Shown: piece after piece, positions 49,520 through 59,993 of the stretch
Position numbering within the stretch: the first letter of the stretch is position 1
Layout: every line of letters starts with the position of its first letter
Source of the DNA: Centipeda infelix ATCC 43532
GTDB taxonomy: Bacteria > Bacillota > Negativicutes > Selenomonadales > Selenomonadaceae
Assembly (NCBI RefSeq): GCF_000234095.1
Contig: NZ_JH376798.1
Location: 91,424-155,423, forward strand
Length of the DNA stretch: 64,000 bases
Reading direction: 5' to 3'
Notes under the pieces: generated by a model
Database searches by the model: none
Told to the model about the DNA's origin: nothing
Seen by the model: only the letters and a program-made list of their open reading frames with translations
Translations under genes and position numbers: made by a program

Positions 49520-51829
49520 TCAGAAGTCAAAACCATCGTTCATCTTCATCCCTTTGCTCTGCGCCTCTACCACAAGCACATTCAGGGGAGTATCCCCCTC
49601 ATACACCGCAAGGCTGTATTTGCCGGCGTGCGTAAGCTCGGGAATCTGCACCACGAAATGCTGGGCATCCTGCATTTGCCCTGCATAAAATTTACCCTCC
49701 CAAACGATCCCCAATGCGTTGATCGGCGCATCGGCAAAAAGAGCGAGACAAAGCCCGGTCTTACGATCTACAAACACATTTTTATCCGCAAGGCTCACAT
49801 GAACCGTCTGCCCATCGGCACGCTCCAATGTGATGAGCGGCACAAGCACCTCTTCCAACGATGCGCCGCCGTGTACCTCCACACTCGCCTTACGGCTCCC
49901 CTTGAACCTGCCGTAGTCGGCAAGCACGAGGTAGTCGCCCTCAACCGTTGCAAAAGGCAAATCATGTGCATAGTTCGAAAACATACGGCAGCACCGTCCC
50001 GAATGCTCCCCCTTCGTATCTGTCTCGTACTTCTCCTCCTTCTCCCTGCGCACCGCCAGACGAGAGGCTCCGTGATCGCTCACAATGACAAACCTGCGAC
50101 ACTTCCCCGCCGCAAGCTGCGTCGCAGCATCACGCAGCAATTCTTCAATCACATCAATTTCTTTCGCAAGGTGGATGGGATGCTTCTCCAGCGTATAATT
50201 ATAACGGCTCTCTTCTCCATGTTTCAGATCATCCAGTCGCTTGCTTGCCGCTTTGCTGCCCTGCCATTGCGCGTAAAACGCCCGATTCACCGAGGTAATC
50301 GTCGGGAGCATCGCACGCCCCACCTGCACCCGTATCTTCAATCCGAGCTGTTTGCTAAACGACCCAATCAGGGCAAGATACTCCACGCCGAGCGCATCCA
50401 GCCAAAAGAGATGCGTTCCCTCCTGCGGAACACCATCCAACAGCGACTCACGCGCAGGAAGCTCATTATAAATCCGCGCCGCAGCAAGCGCATCCACTTT
50501 AGATAGGAACACCTCTTCCAGGCAGTTGCTGAGCTTCTGCCGCTTGTAGGCAATGAAATACTCCGTCAGTTCCGCTGCCCGTGCACAATCCTTGAACACG
50601 TAGTCGGAGGCATAGGCATAGAGCGAAGGATAGACCGTTTGCAAAATTCCACAATTTTTCCAGTCATCATAGCCATCATCTGCATCATGCGAAAGTGCCG
50701 CGATCATATCCTCGCGCTCCACCTCCGTCCGATCCGTCAAACGGTAGATGCGCTCTGCATGAATCCTGCGGTTTTTCCGCACAAACTCCGCCATTTCTGC
50801 CTCGGAGCAGTTGCGCAGGAGACGTTTCCGCTCCTGATACAGCTTCTGAAACTCCGGATTTTGAAGCGAAATATTTGAGATGGCATGAATAACCGCCGTA
50901 CGAAGTCCTGCGGCACTTTCCGCCTGCTGTACGGCAAAGAAAAGATAGGGATACTTCTTCGCAAGGTCGTCCCCTGCCAGCCGCAGGGCAATAAAATACA
51001 ACCATGTATCAAAGTCAGAGGCATTGGTTCGCTCATGAAAAAGCTGTGCCAAATCTCCGTGCAGTCCGTAGTGCGCGAACACGGCAGACATCTTCCACTG
51101 TTCCTTGGAGAGCTCCTGCAAGAGCCGCTGCCATTCTGCCTCCGTCCCGCAGGAGCGCAGGGGAGCAAATTCCTCACAAAAATGCGAAATCACCCCAAAC
51201 GCATCCCTCACATGATGAACACGAAGGAGGGCATGGGGAAAACTCTGCCGACTTTGTACGATATGAGTGCCGTCGCGTCCCTGCTCCAATGCCGCCAGCA
51301 AAGATCGTGCACCATGTATTCCCACCTCCATAGGAATCTCCGGCGGCAATACGCTCAGAGAGACATCCATCCCCAGCACAGAGTCCTCCGCCGCATCTTC
51401 GGCACTGCGCCGCAGTGCCAAGCGACGCTCACCGTTTGCGATACGGGGATCCTCGGACAGCTCCGACGCATAACGGAAAAATCCGCGCAGCAACAATAGA
51501 GCAGCACCATCCCCACAGGGCATCGACTTGAGACGGGAAAAGAGACGGCGCGCTGCCGCCTCCCCACACAGGGCGAGATATTCCGCCAAGCCGATGAGGA
51601 GGATCTTCTCACCACTCTGCACCTTCGTTTTGATGGTCATAACAATGTCATCGGGAAGCGGCAGCCGATCCTCCTCAGAGGAAAGCGAACTCAGCGTAAG
51701 CAAATGAAGCCCCAGACCTTGCAGCCTGTGGCGCAGCTGCGCATAGACCGAGCCCCCCGCAAAGAGGAAGAACGGCGTTCGCTCCCTGTCCTGCAAATAT
51801 CGCTCGACAGCTGTCAAATCCGGCACCAT
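49520..51829 (-). CDS. pglZ: PglZ, alkaline-phosphatase-fold BREX protein
   Basis: A 769-aa protein. The C-terminal half is the PglZ domain: HLFWLDALGVEYLALIGSF (about 475), FVIVSDHGASRLAVRREKE (about 575) and EVHGGASLEEVLVPLITLER. These give the metal-site Asp and His of the alkaline phosphatase superfamily. The N-terminal half is helical and family-specific. PglZ is the hallmark of every BREX type; its substrate is unknown. It lies between brxC (16-nt gap) and brxL (17-nt gap). Confidence 0.93.
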   Translation of the reverse strand: MVPDLTAVERYLQDRERTPFFLFAGGSVYAQLRHRLQGLGLHLLTLSSLSSEEDRLPLPDDIVMTIKTKVQSGEKILLIGLAEYLALCGEAAARRLFSRLKSMPCGDGAALLLLRGFFRYASELSEDPRIANGERRLALRRSAEDAAEDSVLGMDVSLSVLPPEIPMEVGIHGARSLLAALEQGRDGTHIVQSRQSFPHALLRVHHVRDAFGVISHFCEEFAPLRSCGTEAEWQRLLQELSKEQWKMSAVFAHYGLHGDLAQLFHERTNASDFDTWLYFIALRLAGDDLAKKYPYLFFAVQQAESAAGLRTAVIHAISNISLQNPEFQKLYQERKRLLRNCSEAEMAEFVRKNRRIHAERIYRLTDRTEVEREDMIAALSHDADDGYDDWKNCGILQTVYPSLYAYASDYVFKDCARAAELTEYFIAYKRQKLSNCLEEVFLSKVDALAAARIYNELPARESLLDGVPQEGTHLFWLDALGVEYLALIGSFSKQLGLKIRVQVGRAMLPTITSVNRAFYAQWQGSKAASKRLDDLKHGEESRYNYTLEKHPIHLAKEIDVIEELLRDAATQLAAGKCRRFVIVSDHGASRLAVRREKEEKYETDTKGEHSGRCCRMFSNYAHDLPFATVEGDYLVLADYGRFKGSRKASVEVHGGASLEEVLVPLITLERADGQTVHVSLADKNVFVDRKTGLCLALFADAPINALGIVWEGKFYAGQMQDAQHFVVQIPELTHAGKYSLAVYEGDTPLNVLVVEAQSKGMKMNDGFDF

Positions 51830-51845
51830 CGCATTTCACTCCCGT

Positions 51846-54800
51846 TTACGAGTTTTCCAGAATCTCCATCCCGACCGTCATATTATCTGCCACAAGGCGC
51901 TTCAAATATGCCTTGAGCGTTGCATCGTCCATACTGTCGATCTTCAAGAGCACCTTGGAGGAGCCGCCTGCATCGTAGCTCGCCTTTGCAAGCTGCTTCA
52001 GTTTTTCCTCAACGCGCAGGTGACCTCTCCAGTCGTACGGAGAGATACCGAGTGCCGTCAGTTTTTCACGTACTACCGGCAAATCAGTCAAGAGTCCCGC
52101 ATACTTCCCGATGACATTTTTGCGGAACGCTGCATCTCTCTGTGCCCCATCCGAAAGCACCGTGATAAAAGCCGCATTCTCCAAAAAGGCAATCGCCGCC
52201 TTCAGTTCCTCGTCCTTACCGTCACGATGATCAATATAGGAGAATACACGCTGCGCCGCATCGTATTCATCCGCCCCCACACAGGCAAGTACAGGTGTTT
52301 GGTACTGCTCCGACCATTTGCGCGGACTGAGCGAGCCCGTTTTCTCCTTCCAGAGATCGCGCAGCTGTTCCTTGAGCTGACTGCGCCGATACTCCTCCGC
52401 ACAGGAACGTACCGCCTCATTGCAGTGGGTTTTCGTTTTGAGGAAAAGCCCCTGCTCCACCTTGCTCCGTATTGTTTTCCGCTCTGCCTCAGAAAGCCCA
52501 TCCAGATAGGGAGCATACACCTTGGCAAAGAACACATCCTCCTCACCGAGCACCTGCTCCATCTCGGCACCATACTGTTCCATCAACGAAACAAAGTCAC
52601 GCACATGCTCGGGCAGGACATCACCGCCCTTCGCCAGCAGTTGGAGGATATGCCTCGTCTTCGCAAACGCTTCGGACTGCTCCGCCAAAAATTCTGCCGA
52701 GATACGCAGGAAGCTCAGGCGTTCCTTCCACGCCGCACGCGCCACAGTCCACTCTTGAAGCTGTGCATTGAGCACCCGATTCGTCGCGCGAATCGCGCGA
52801 TACTCCATGCAAAGCTCCCGCAGGAGCTCCTCCCCCGTCTCCTTGCTCCAGAGGCAGGCATACTTCTGTGAAAACTTGTGTCGTATATCTTGGAGCAGCT
52901 GCCCGCGCCGCCCGACTTCATCCGCAAGATGCAGGAGTTCACCATCGGCAAAGGATTTCAGGAAGAGATTCATCCCCTCCTCCAGCCGCTCCACACAGAG
53001 CAGCTCCTTTAGTTCATCCGCCAACGAGGGCTGTTCTTGCGGAGAGCTTCCAAGAGCCATCATGATGCCGTGTGCCTCGCGCCCCTCCTTCTGCTGCAGA
53101 AGGGAATACAACTCAACAACAGCGAACAGATTCTCCTCTGCCACATACGCGAGACACCAAAGCGGCAGCTGCCATTCCTTCATGCGATTTTGGATGCCAA
53201 TGGAGACCCGCGCCACAGACGTACAGCTTGCCTCCGATAGGCCCCACGCCTTTTGCGTTATCTCATAAAAGGCGCGCTCCTCTGCCGTCATCTCCACGAT
53301 AAAGGTATCCTGCGGTGTCTTTCCCTTTGCCAGATCGCCAATACAGTCCCCCAGCATCTCTTTTAGCTTCTCGGCAGTCATCGCCCCCGAGCTTCCCGCC
53401 GCATCGCCGTAGCGATAGGGATCGCCTGCGTATGGACGCAGTAGGAAACCGAGCAGGAACGCCGTGAGATTGCACGGAGGCATCCCATACTCCGACAGGA
53501 GCACATCGCATAGCTCGGCAACGCCGATCTGCCCCGCCTGAGAGAAGTGGGCAGCGATGCGAGCTTCCAGATCCCTCTTGATCACAGAGATGGGAAGACT
53601 CTTCGTCTCCGCTCTCTGCCAATAGTCGGGGAGCGTCCACACCTCGGACAAGACACGATTGTCCGCATCCTTGATTGTACCTGACACTACGCCATTGATG
53701 CCGGCGAGCGCCGATGGCTTTAGCGCATTTGTCTTATAATACCCTTCCGTGGTTGTCTTCTCAACATCAAAGGCGTTCGGAAATTGACGCAGCACAATCG
53801 CTTTAAGAACGCCGGACACATCACTTGCCTGCGTCAGAGAGATTCCGTCCGGCTGCTGCGTCGTATAGACGATAAAGCGACCGCTGTAGATACGGTTCTT
53901 CCAGCTCTGCTCCAGTACAGCGTTCGCATGTCTTGCCTGCTGATCGGCCGCCGTCCGATTATTCCCCTGATAGTATTCCGCCATTGCGGAGTATTCCACA
54001 TATTTCTCGAAATCGTCCGCTCCAAGCGGCGTGCTCAGTGCATCGATAAAAGTGATATGCCCATACTTCGAATCACACGCTGCGTCCTTGATCTTGGAGC
54101 GGAAAGCAGCCGCCTCCATATCGTCCTTGGCGAAGGCAAGGACGGCTTGAAAACGCCACGCCTCCACTGGCTTCTCCATCCCATTGATAATACGGGTAAA
54201 GTTATCCGCCGTCACCGTCTGAATGCTGCCGAGACTGCTCAGGAAGCGTGGCTTCACCCCCTCGGGGTGGAGTGTCAGGATCTTGCCAAGATTCCCCGTC
54301 TCCACCAGCTTATCCGTCTTCGTCTTGCGCAGCCCCTCCTTGTACTGCTCGATCTTCCCCTGATCGCCGCTGAGCAGTGCCAACTCATACGTCGGTTCTC
54401 CCTTTTGACGCGGCGTTTGGATCAAAATCCCCTGCGTCTTGAGAGACTGTGCGATCGCGGCAACACGAGAGCCCAGATCATCATCCCCCTCAAACACATA
54501 GGAGAGATTCTGATCCGTCGCGTGCAGAAGTTCGATGCTGCCGCCCAGCTGCTTATCCACCGCGAGCAGGATCAAAATCGCCTTGAGTACCGTCTGCTGT
54601 TCCTCACGCAAACCCTTCTGCTGCTCATAGGTGTCCAGAATCATGCGGATATGGGTTGCAAGATCTGCCTTTCCACGCACATAGAAGAAATCCCAGAGCT
54701 GATCCACCGTCAGCAGAGGATGCTCGTCATACGGACCCGTATGATCGATGAAATATTGGAATGCCTTGACCTGCTCATCCCCAACCGACTTGATAAAATC

Positions 54801-55991
54801 AAACATACTACGCTGGTTCGACTGGAACGAGGATGCAATATGTTTGAGAACCAGAGCCGTCATCGGATGCAGAGGCATGATATTTCGGATCACATCCTCA
54901 GACGTGATGCCCGCGACATCCATCACGCGACGACGGGACTCATGAAGACGACCATTGAGATCGCCCTCCACCTCCGCCCAATCCTGCGCCGCGGCAGCTT
55001 TCGGTTTGAATGCCGCACCGATGAGATCAAACGCGATATTGTCCGGCAACGTAATCCCGACATCGATGAAACGGTCGCGAACCTTCTTCCACGTCTCATC
55101 CACCTGCGTAAAAAGATGATCCGTCTCATGGGTCACAGGAACGAAGAAAAAATGCTTTGCATTCACGAGCTCCGCCAGTTTTTGAAAATCTGCCAGACTC
55201 TCACGATTCATGCGGAAATAATCCGAGAACTCATCCCAGATAAAGACGAGTTTGATATTGTTCTGCTCAATGACATCCGTCAGCCACGCAATCAGACGAT
55301 CAATATCGAGCTGCATCATGGTAAAGCCCTCGGCGTTAGAGAGTCGCGTAATACGCTCCATGAGGTCACGCACCTCACCGCCCTCGCGCAGACGTGTGAC
55401 AATATCCTCGACCATCATCCCGCCGAACGATGCCGTCCATTGCGGCTGCTGCAGCACGCTGTCAACGAAGATCTTGCGCGCCTCAGTCGCCTCCAGCCAT
55501 GCGATGACACTCTCCTTGAGCGTATGTTCTCCCTCGTAAAGGCCACGCGCATGAAGTTCTGCCTGCACACTCTCCTGCACGGCAATGAGCAGATCTTGCG
55601 TCGAGTGCGGAGTTCCCGCGTAGCGGTACACCGTCACAATGCCATTGCCTACCTGCTTGTGTCCAAGCAGCTTGCCCAGTAAATCAGTCTCATGTGCGAG
55701 TGCCTTATAGTCTTCCCAGTAGGCGCGCAGTTCCGACTCGGGTACATCGAGAATCTTCTTGAGCGTATAGGCGCACTGTGACTTGCCCGTGCCGTATGCG
55801 CCCGAGATCCACACCGAGCGTTTCTCCTGCCGCGCCATCACACGCTCCATCTTTTTCAGCAGTTCCAGAAACTTCTCATGCGGATAGGTTTTCAGCCACA
55901 GGTTCTTCGAGTCCCGAATCGAGGAGTCCGTTATCTGAGGAAAATAGTTCTCGTCAAAGTCAAAATATGTGCGATACATTCCCTGTGCCAT
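51846..55991 (-). CDS. brxC: BrxC, large BREX ATPase
   Basis: A 1381-aa ATPase of the BrxC/PglY family: Walker A SGAYGTGKSQCAYTLKKIL (about 63-80), Walker B IKLVFIWDEFSDYFRMN (about 255-270), then VTHETDHLFTQVDETWKKVRDRF. The long C-terminal part is mostly helical. The ATG at 55991 follows GAGGAGG, inside the end of brxP and 4 nt after its stop. Like PglZ it is a core component of all BREX types. The size is as expected. Confidence 0.92.
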   Translation of the reverse strand: MAQGMYRTYFDFDENYFPQITDSSIRDSKNLWLKTYPHEKFLELLKKMERVMARQEKRSVWISGAYGTGKSQCAYTLKKILDVPESELRAYWEDYKALAHETDLLGKLLGHKQVGNGIVTVYRYAGTPHSTQDLLIAVQESVQAELHARGLYEGEHTLKESVIAWLEATEARKIFVDSVLQQPQWTASFGGMMVEDIVTRLREGGEVRDLMERITRLSNAEGFTMMQLDIDRLIAWLTDVIEQNNIKLVFIWDEFSDYFRMNRESLADFQKLAELVNAKHFFFVPVTHETDHLFTQVDETWKKVRDRFIDVGITLPDNIAFDLIGAAFKPKAAAAQDWAEVEGDLNGRLHESRRRVMDVAGITSEDVIRNIMPLHPMTALVLKHIASSFQSNQRSMFDFIKSVGDEQVKAFQYFIDHTGPYDEHPLLTVDQLWDFFYVRGKADLATHIRMILDTYEQQKGLREEQQTVLKAILILLAVDKQLGGSIELLHATDQNLSYVFEGDDDLGSRVAAIAQSLKTQGILIQTPRQKGEPTYELALLSGDQGKIEQYKEGLRKTKTDKLVETGNLGKILTLHPEGVKPRFLSSLGSIQTVTADNFTRIINGMEKPVEAWRFQAVLAFAKDDMEAAAFRSKIKDAACDSKYGHITFIDALSTPLGADDFEKYVEYSAMAEYYQGNNRTAADQQARHANAVLEQSWKNRIYSGRFIVYTTQQPDGISLTQASDVSGVLKAIVLRQFPNAFDVEKTTTEGYYKTNALKPSALAGINGVVSGTIKDADNRVLSEVWTLPDYWQRAETKSLPISVIKRDLEARIAAHFSQAGQIGVAELCDVLLSEYGMPPCNLTAFLLGFLLRPYAGDPYRYGDAAGSSGAMTAEKLKEMLGDCIGDLAKGKTPQDTFIVEMTAEERAFYEITQKAWGLSEASCTSVARVSIGIQNRMKEWQLPLWCLAYVAEENLFAVVELYSLLQQKEGREAHGIMMALGSSPQEQPSLADELKELLCVERLEEGMNLFLKSFADGELLHLADEVGRRGQLLQDIRHKFSQKYACLWSKETGEELLRELCMEYRAIRATNRVLNAQLQEWTVARAAWKERLSFLRISAEFLAEQSEAFAKTRHILQLLAKGGDVLPEHVRDFVSLMEQYGAEMEQVLGEEDVFFAKVYAPYLDGLSEAERKTIRSKVEQGLFLKTKTHCNEAVRSCAEEYRRSQLKEQLRDLWKEKTGSLSPRKWSEQYQTPVLACVGADEYDAAQRVFSYIDHRDGKDEELKAAIAFLENAAFITVLSDGAQRDAAFRKNVIGKYAGLLTDLPVVREKLTALGISPYDWRGHLRVEEKLKQLAKASYDAGGSSKVLLKIDSMDDATLKAYLKRLVADNMTVGMEILENS

Positions 55992-55995
55992 TTCC

Positions 55996-58221
55996 TCAGA
56001 CCTCCTCGGTGCGGAAGAGTTCCAATACATCTGTGGAACTCTTATCCTCTGCCAGCGTGATCTTCTCCAAATCATGCGTAAAGGACACATCAATGAAATC
56101 CGGATACTTCGCCGAAAGCCCCCTCAGCATCGGCTCCGCCTCCTCGCGCGTCACACCGAAGATCCGCGTCGGACTAATACCGTCACGCTCAATTGTGTCA
56201 TTGAGCAGCGTCGAGAGCGTGAACGCTTTATAGTCACCGCATTTCTCCGCGAACTTAAACAGCCCGTAGAGAAACACACGCGCATCCGAAAGCACACATT
56301 TCGTTCGGCAGAGACTCCCATCCTCCGACACATAGCCAAAGTTTAGAACAGTGCCGAGGGGCGTGGAGACAATTCTGCGATAAGCAGTAGCCACGAGCTC
56401 GGAAGGACGTTCCTTCAGCCCCTCAATTTGCAGCATATCTATCAAATTTTTTCTCGAATAGCTCGCGCCAATCTCCATTTTTTGGATATACCAAGCAAGC
56501 TGTGGATTCTCTGCCGCTAAATTTGTTAGTATTAGTCCCCACGCAATTTCTGTGCTCCATCCAATATCACAAATCAGTTCGCCGAATGCCGTAAGATGTA
56601 CTTTATCAATCAATCCGGCATCATGTAGAAAGAGCTTGAATTTTAATAACTGAGGTGCTGCCAAGGCGTTTTCATTGAAAAAATCATCCTTTCCTTGGAA
56701 AAATGCCTCCAACCACTCCGTCTTAGGACTATGTGCCCCTAATGAGTTAATTGATCTCACGTTTCCGCCTCCAGTCGGTATCTTCAACGAATCATATATT
56801 AAGCAGCCGCCCGGTATATCATGACACGCCATACAATGCTTGCAGTCTGCTATCTTGACCTTGCCTGTTGCAAACGATATACATCCATGTCTGCAGTGCC
56901 CGGCACAAACCGTACAAGACGAACAATATGCAGCTTTGCGAAAGACTTGCCGAAAAATCTTCGCTTTTGACGGGTTGCTCTTTAGTATCTGCTCTGCTAC
57001 AGAAATCGTATAACTATTCTTCCCCTCTTCAACAGAATACGGAATATCCCAATCCAGCGTTTGCATCCACTCTTTCCAGTCAGACAAAGCACCTGTAATT
57101 TTTATATGGGTAACGCCCGCCTTTGTTTCCTCTATGTATCTTTTCTTGACCCCCTCGATAAAGCGCCCATCTGTCCGATGCTTCCAATCTCCTCGATTGA
57201 TAAAATCTCGAAACCCCTCTTGAGAAAATGTCGTTTCTCTCGTTTTCTCAATAATATCAAAATATGGAGCAATTTCTTGCCGATATACCCTATGACGAAT
57301 AAACTCACTTGAGCCACTAGATAGAGGACACTCCAAACACCCTGCTCTGGAATTTCCTTTTTTATATGCCTCATTAACAGAAATATCATACGTGTAAATA
57401 TAGAGGAAAAGCTCTGCTGAAGTCCATTCTAGTAATGGAAAAAAACCATACTGACCTCGTGTTTTATCCCCATCAATGAAGTATTGATATCCAGCCCGCC
57501 GAACACTTTCATGTGCACGCACGCCAACAAAAGCCAAACCTCGATAGTCGTTCTTACCGGTAATTTCTCTTAATTTCAACACTTGTGGTGTGCTCTTATG
57601 AACCGAGCAGCACCAGCGAAGTGTACGCGATGGGGGACCAAAGAGATTCCATGACTCGGCGGGTGTAAAATGCGAGGCAGCCCGATAGAACGGTATCTCC
57701 TTGGCTTTGCACTCTGCCTCTATCTGATCGACGAGCGCGTAGGTATCGGGGAACTCCATCCCTGTATCTCCGAATACAACAACAAAGCTGCCCTGCGGCA
57801 GTGCCTTTTTCACGAGATCGAGCAGGACACAGCTGTCCTTCCCTCCCGAGAACGCAACATGAAAACAATCCAGCTTCGCTCGGTACTTTTCATAGACCGC
57901 GACGATCTTCTTCACCGTTGTCTGCTCGATCAACTCCAGCATCTCGCGATTCTTCGCAACCATACGAGGAACATCCACACAGATGAGCTCCGCGCCTTTC
58001 GGAAGAAGCAAGTCGCCGTTCTCATCCGGCATCAGCTCAATCTGCGGTGCGGTATAGACATCGCCGCCCTTGAGCTTTGCAACCATCTGCCCACGGTAGT
58101 AGTAGCAATTCGCCTCTGCCCAGAGATAGGGCAACTCATTCTGATGTGCATACTTCCAATACGCATCAAATCCCAAAACATCCAACTCGGCAGCATATAC
58201 AGGACGAGGCTCCTTGGACAT
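55996..58221 (-). CDS. brxP: BrxP, PAPS-reductase-like sulfurtransferase of type 4 BREX
   Basis: 741 aa from ATG 58221. The PP-loop ATP-pyrophosphatase/PAPS reductase core has FHVAFSGGKDSCVLLDL (SGGKDS 125-130), VVVFGDTGMEFPDTY, RTLRWCCSVHKSTP and RAGCLECPLSSG. A Cys-rich segment at about 435-490 (CSSCTVCAGHCRHGC, CKHCMACHDIPGGC) could bind Fe-S clusters. The C-terminal third resembles DUF4007. It is related to DndC/SspD-type sulfur enzymes. The frame stays open 21 codons upstream with family-like sequence (IYSYTYDDETGGLLLNSSPT) and ends at ATT 58284, 6 nt after GAGGGG, so true initiation may be at that ATT. Confidence 0.9.
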   Translation of the reverse strand: MSKEPRPVYAAELDVLGFDAYWKYAHQNELPYLWAEANCYYYRGQMVAKLKGGDVYTAPQIELMPDENGDLLLPKGAELICVDVPRMVAKNREMLELIEQTTVKKIVAVYEKYRAKLDCFHVAFSGGKDSCVLLDLVKKALPQGSFVVVFGDTGMEFPDTYALVDQIEAECKAKEIPFYRAASHFTPAESWNLFGPPSRTLRWCCSVHKSTPQVLKLREITGKNDYRGLAFVGVRAHESVRRAGYQYFIDGDKTRGQYGFFPLLEWTSAELFLYIYTYDISVNEAYKKGNSRAGCLECPLSSGSSEFIRHRVYRQEIAPYFDIIEKTRETTFSQEGFRDFINRGDWKHRTDGRFIEGVKKRYIEETKAGVTHIKITGALSDWKEWMQTLDWDIPYSVEEGKNSYTISVAEQILKSNPSKAKIFRQVFRKAAYCSSCTVCAGHCRHGCISFATGKVKIADCKHCMACHDIPGGCLIYDSLKIPTGGGNVRSINSLGAHSPKTEWLEAFFQGKDDFFNENALAAPQLLKFKLFLHDAGLIDKVHLTAFGELICDIGWSTEIAWGLILTNLAAENPQLAWYIQKMEIGASYSRKNLIDMLQIEGLKERPSELVATAYRRIVSTPLGTVLNFGYVSEDGSLCRTKCVLSDARVFLYGLFKFAEKCGDYKAFTLSTLLNDTIERDGISPTRIFGVTREEAEPMLRGLSAKYPDFIDVSFTHDLEKITLAEDKSSTDVLELFRTEEV

Positions 58222-58285
58222 CTTCGTCGGTGAGGAGTTTAACAGCAGCCCCCCCGTCTCGTCATCATACGTATAGGAATAAATT

Positions 58286-59713
58286 TCAACCCCTCACCTT
58301 CGCTAGAGCGATCACAGCATTGATCTGGCGTCCCGTGACAGCTCTGACAATATAACCTGAATCACGCAAAAATCTTCCTACAGTTTCTGGATCGAGTTCT
58401 ATATTTGCACGAACAACAACATCAGCCAATAGATCATCATAAGTTCTGAGTGTACGATCCTTGCGAATCACTGCGCCCACGTGATCACTATTATAGCGCA
58501 GAGCCCACACTGAAAAGCATTTACTGAATCTCCTGCAATAACTTTCAAACAAGAACAAGTTCCATTGTTGCCCACACGCTGGAAAGCGTGCAAACATCGC
58601 ATAAAAATCCTTTAGTGGAAGGTATTCCCCATCAATGATGCTGTCAATCACACAATCTGTTGCTGGCACATCAAAATTTACATGAGCATCGGAAACAAAA
58701 TGTTCCTCGTCCAGTCGTATCATACACTCTATTCCTGCCTGCAAAGCAATCGTGGGACTATCAGTGAACGATTTTGCGTACGCCTGTAACTCCTCCATCG
58801 TACAGACATCCAAACCTCTGCAAAACGCACGCATTAGGTCAATTGGCGAGGTTTTCTTCGCCATTTCTCCACTCGATAACGACCTTTTTCTAGTCAGTAT
58901 ATTTCCTTTTCTGCTGTATCCATCCGCCAAACAAAGTTCATATATTGCATCATAAACAGCCGAGTTCGTATCCGTCTCAAGTTCATAATTCTCAGCAAGA
59001 ACATCATCGACCGGGAGTTCCTTAATGTTATAGGATACATACTGTTCCGAAAGCTCTTGAGCCTTTTCGCGCAGCCGAATCTTCACCTCATCACGGATTG
59101 CAACACGCGAAACATGCGTATACGTCTCGTTCGACACCCACAGGAAAGCACCGCGTGCCCCCAATGTTTGCTTGATTTTGTCATAGGGGATATAGAGCCG
59201 ATCCGCCAGTTCCTCATACGTCCACAGTACCTTATCGCCCCAGATCGCTATTATGTCGTCTGTGATTACATCAAAAAGAGTACCATCCCGCTTCCCAAAG
59301 TACATTTTTTCGTAGTGCAGGTCGGGGAATAATTGCCGCAAGACAGCAATCAAGATGGATTCGCTAAATATATGCGCATCGCTCAACTCCTTTTGATGGC
59401 GTGTGAAAAACGCCTCATAGAAGATGACCTGCGACTTTCCGAGATAAGTCGTAACAATAAACTGCAGCCAGTCCAAGACATCGCGAGGAATCAGAAATGC
59501 CATCTGCCCGTCCTGTATGGTGAACGCAGCAATCTGTGCACGCACAGCATGATCCGATGCCAGCAGCTCCTCACCACCATGATCTTCCCGCCAGCGCTCA
59601 CGCAGCTGCCGCATTGCAATCGGCGAATTGAGCCGATAGCCATTGGGAAAATGACGACGAAGGAGCTGCAGCAGCGCATCTCGCAAGAAATCATTCCCCG
59701 CAAAAATGCCCAT
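58286..59713 (-). CDS. First gene of the BREX operon, unknown family
   Basis: A 475-aa protein; the ATG at 59713 follows GGAAGGTGAG (a GTG 12 nt upstream is less well placed). It is probably a DNA-binding or structural protein with helical, winged-helix-like regions (LRQLRERW-type helices, DKVLWTYEELADRLYIPYDKIKQTLGARGAFLWVSNETYTHVSRVAIRDEVK, a cluster that resembles a winged helix). No catalytic motif, membrane helix or signal peptide. Its stop overlaps the ribosome site of brxP, so it is translated with the system. It is moderately A+T-rich. It may be a regulator or a recognition subunit. Confidence 0.75.
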   Translation of the reverse strand: MGIFAGNDFLRDALLQLLRRHFPNGYRLNSPIAMRQLRERWREDHGGEELLASDHAVRAQIAAFTIQDGQMAFLIPRDVLDWLQFIVTTYLGKSQVIFYEAFFTRHQKELSDAHIFSESILIAVLRQLFPDLHYEKMYFGKRDGTLFDVITDDIIAIWGDKVLWTYEELADRLYIPYDKIKQTLGARGAFLWVSNETYTHVSRVAIRDEVKIRLREKAQELSEQYVSYNIKELPVDDVLAENYELETDTNSAVYDAIYELCLADGYSRKGNILTRKRSLSSGEMAKKTSPIDLMRAFCRGLDVCTMEELQAYAKSFTDSPTIALQAGIECMIRLDEEHFVSDAHVNFDVPATDCVIDSIIDGEYLPLKDFYAMFARFPACGQQWNLFLFESYCRRFSKCFSVWALRYNSDHVGAVIRKDRTLRTYDDLLADVVVRANIELDPETVGRFLRDSGYIVRAVTGRQINAVIALAKVRG

Positions 59714-59747
59714 GCCTTTACTCACCTTCCTAATTTATGCTAAATGT

Positions 59748-59775
59748 ATTTTACCACAATCGGTCATTCTTGCAA
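59748..59775 (-). promoter_or_regulatory. Promoter of the BREX operon
   Basis: On the minus strand TTGCAA (59770-59775), a 16-nt spacer and TAAAAT (59748-59753), 35 nt upstream of the first start codon. No other promoter is evident in the operon. Confidence 0.65.
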
Positions 59776-59993
59776 GCTCATCGACTTTTTGTCTTTTATA
59801 TGATATAATAATAAAAAAGTATTTTTAAGTGTAGCGAATCTTGGGAATTTCAGCTCCATCGCGTCATTTCTAACCACCTTGGTCATTCAGGTTTATCCTG
59901 CTTGTAAAACAAGGCTCAAGAAGATGTTTGTTCTGATCGGAGGATTTCTTATGACGGCTTGTACTTTATTGGCGGGGTATGATAGCGCATTGC

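Noticed and set aside
53784-55682. 632-aa plus-strand frame inside brxC
   Set aside because: It is antisense to the strongly supported BrxC ATPase, is rich in Arg, His and Leu with no motif, and has no ribosome site.
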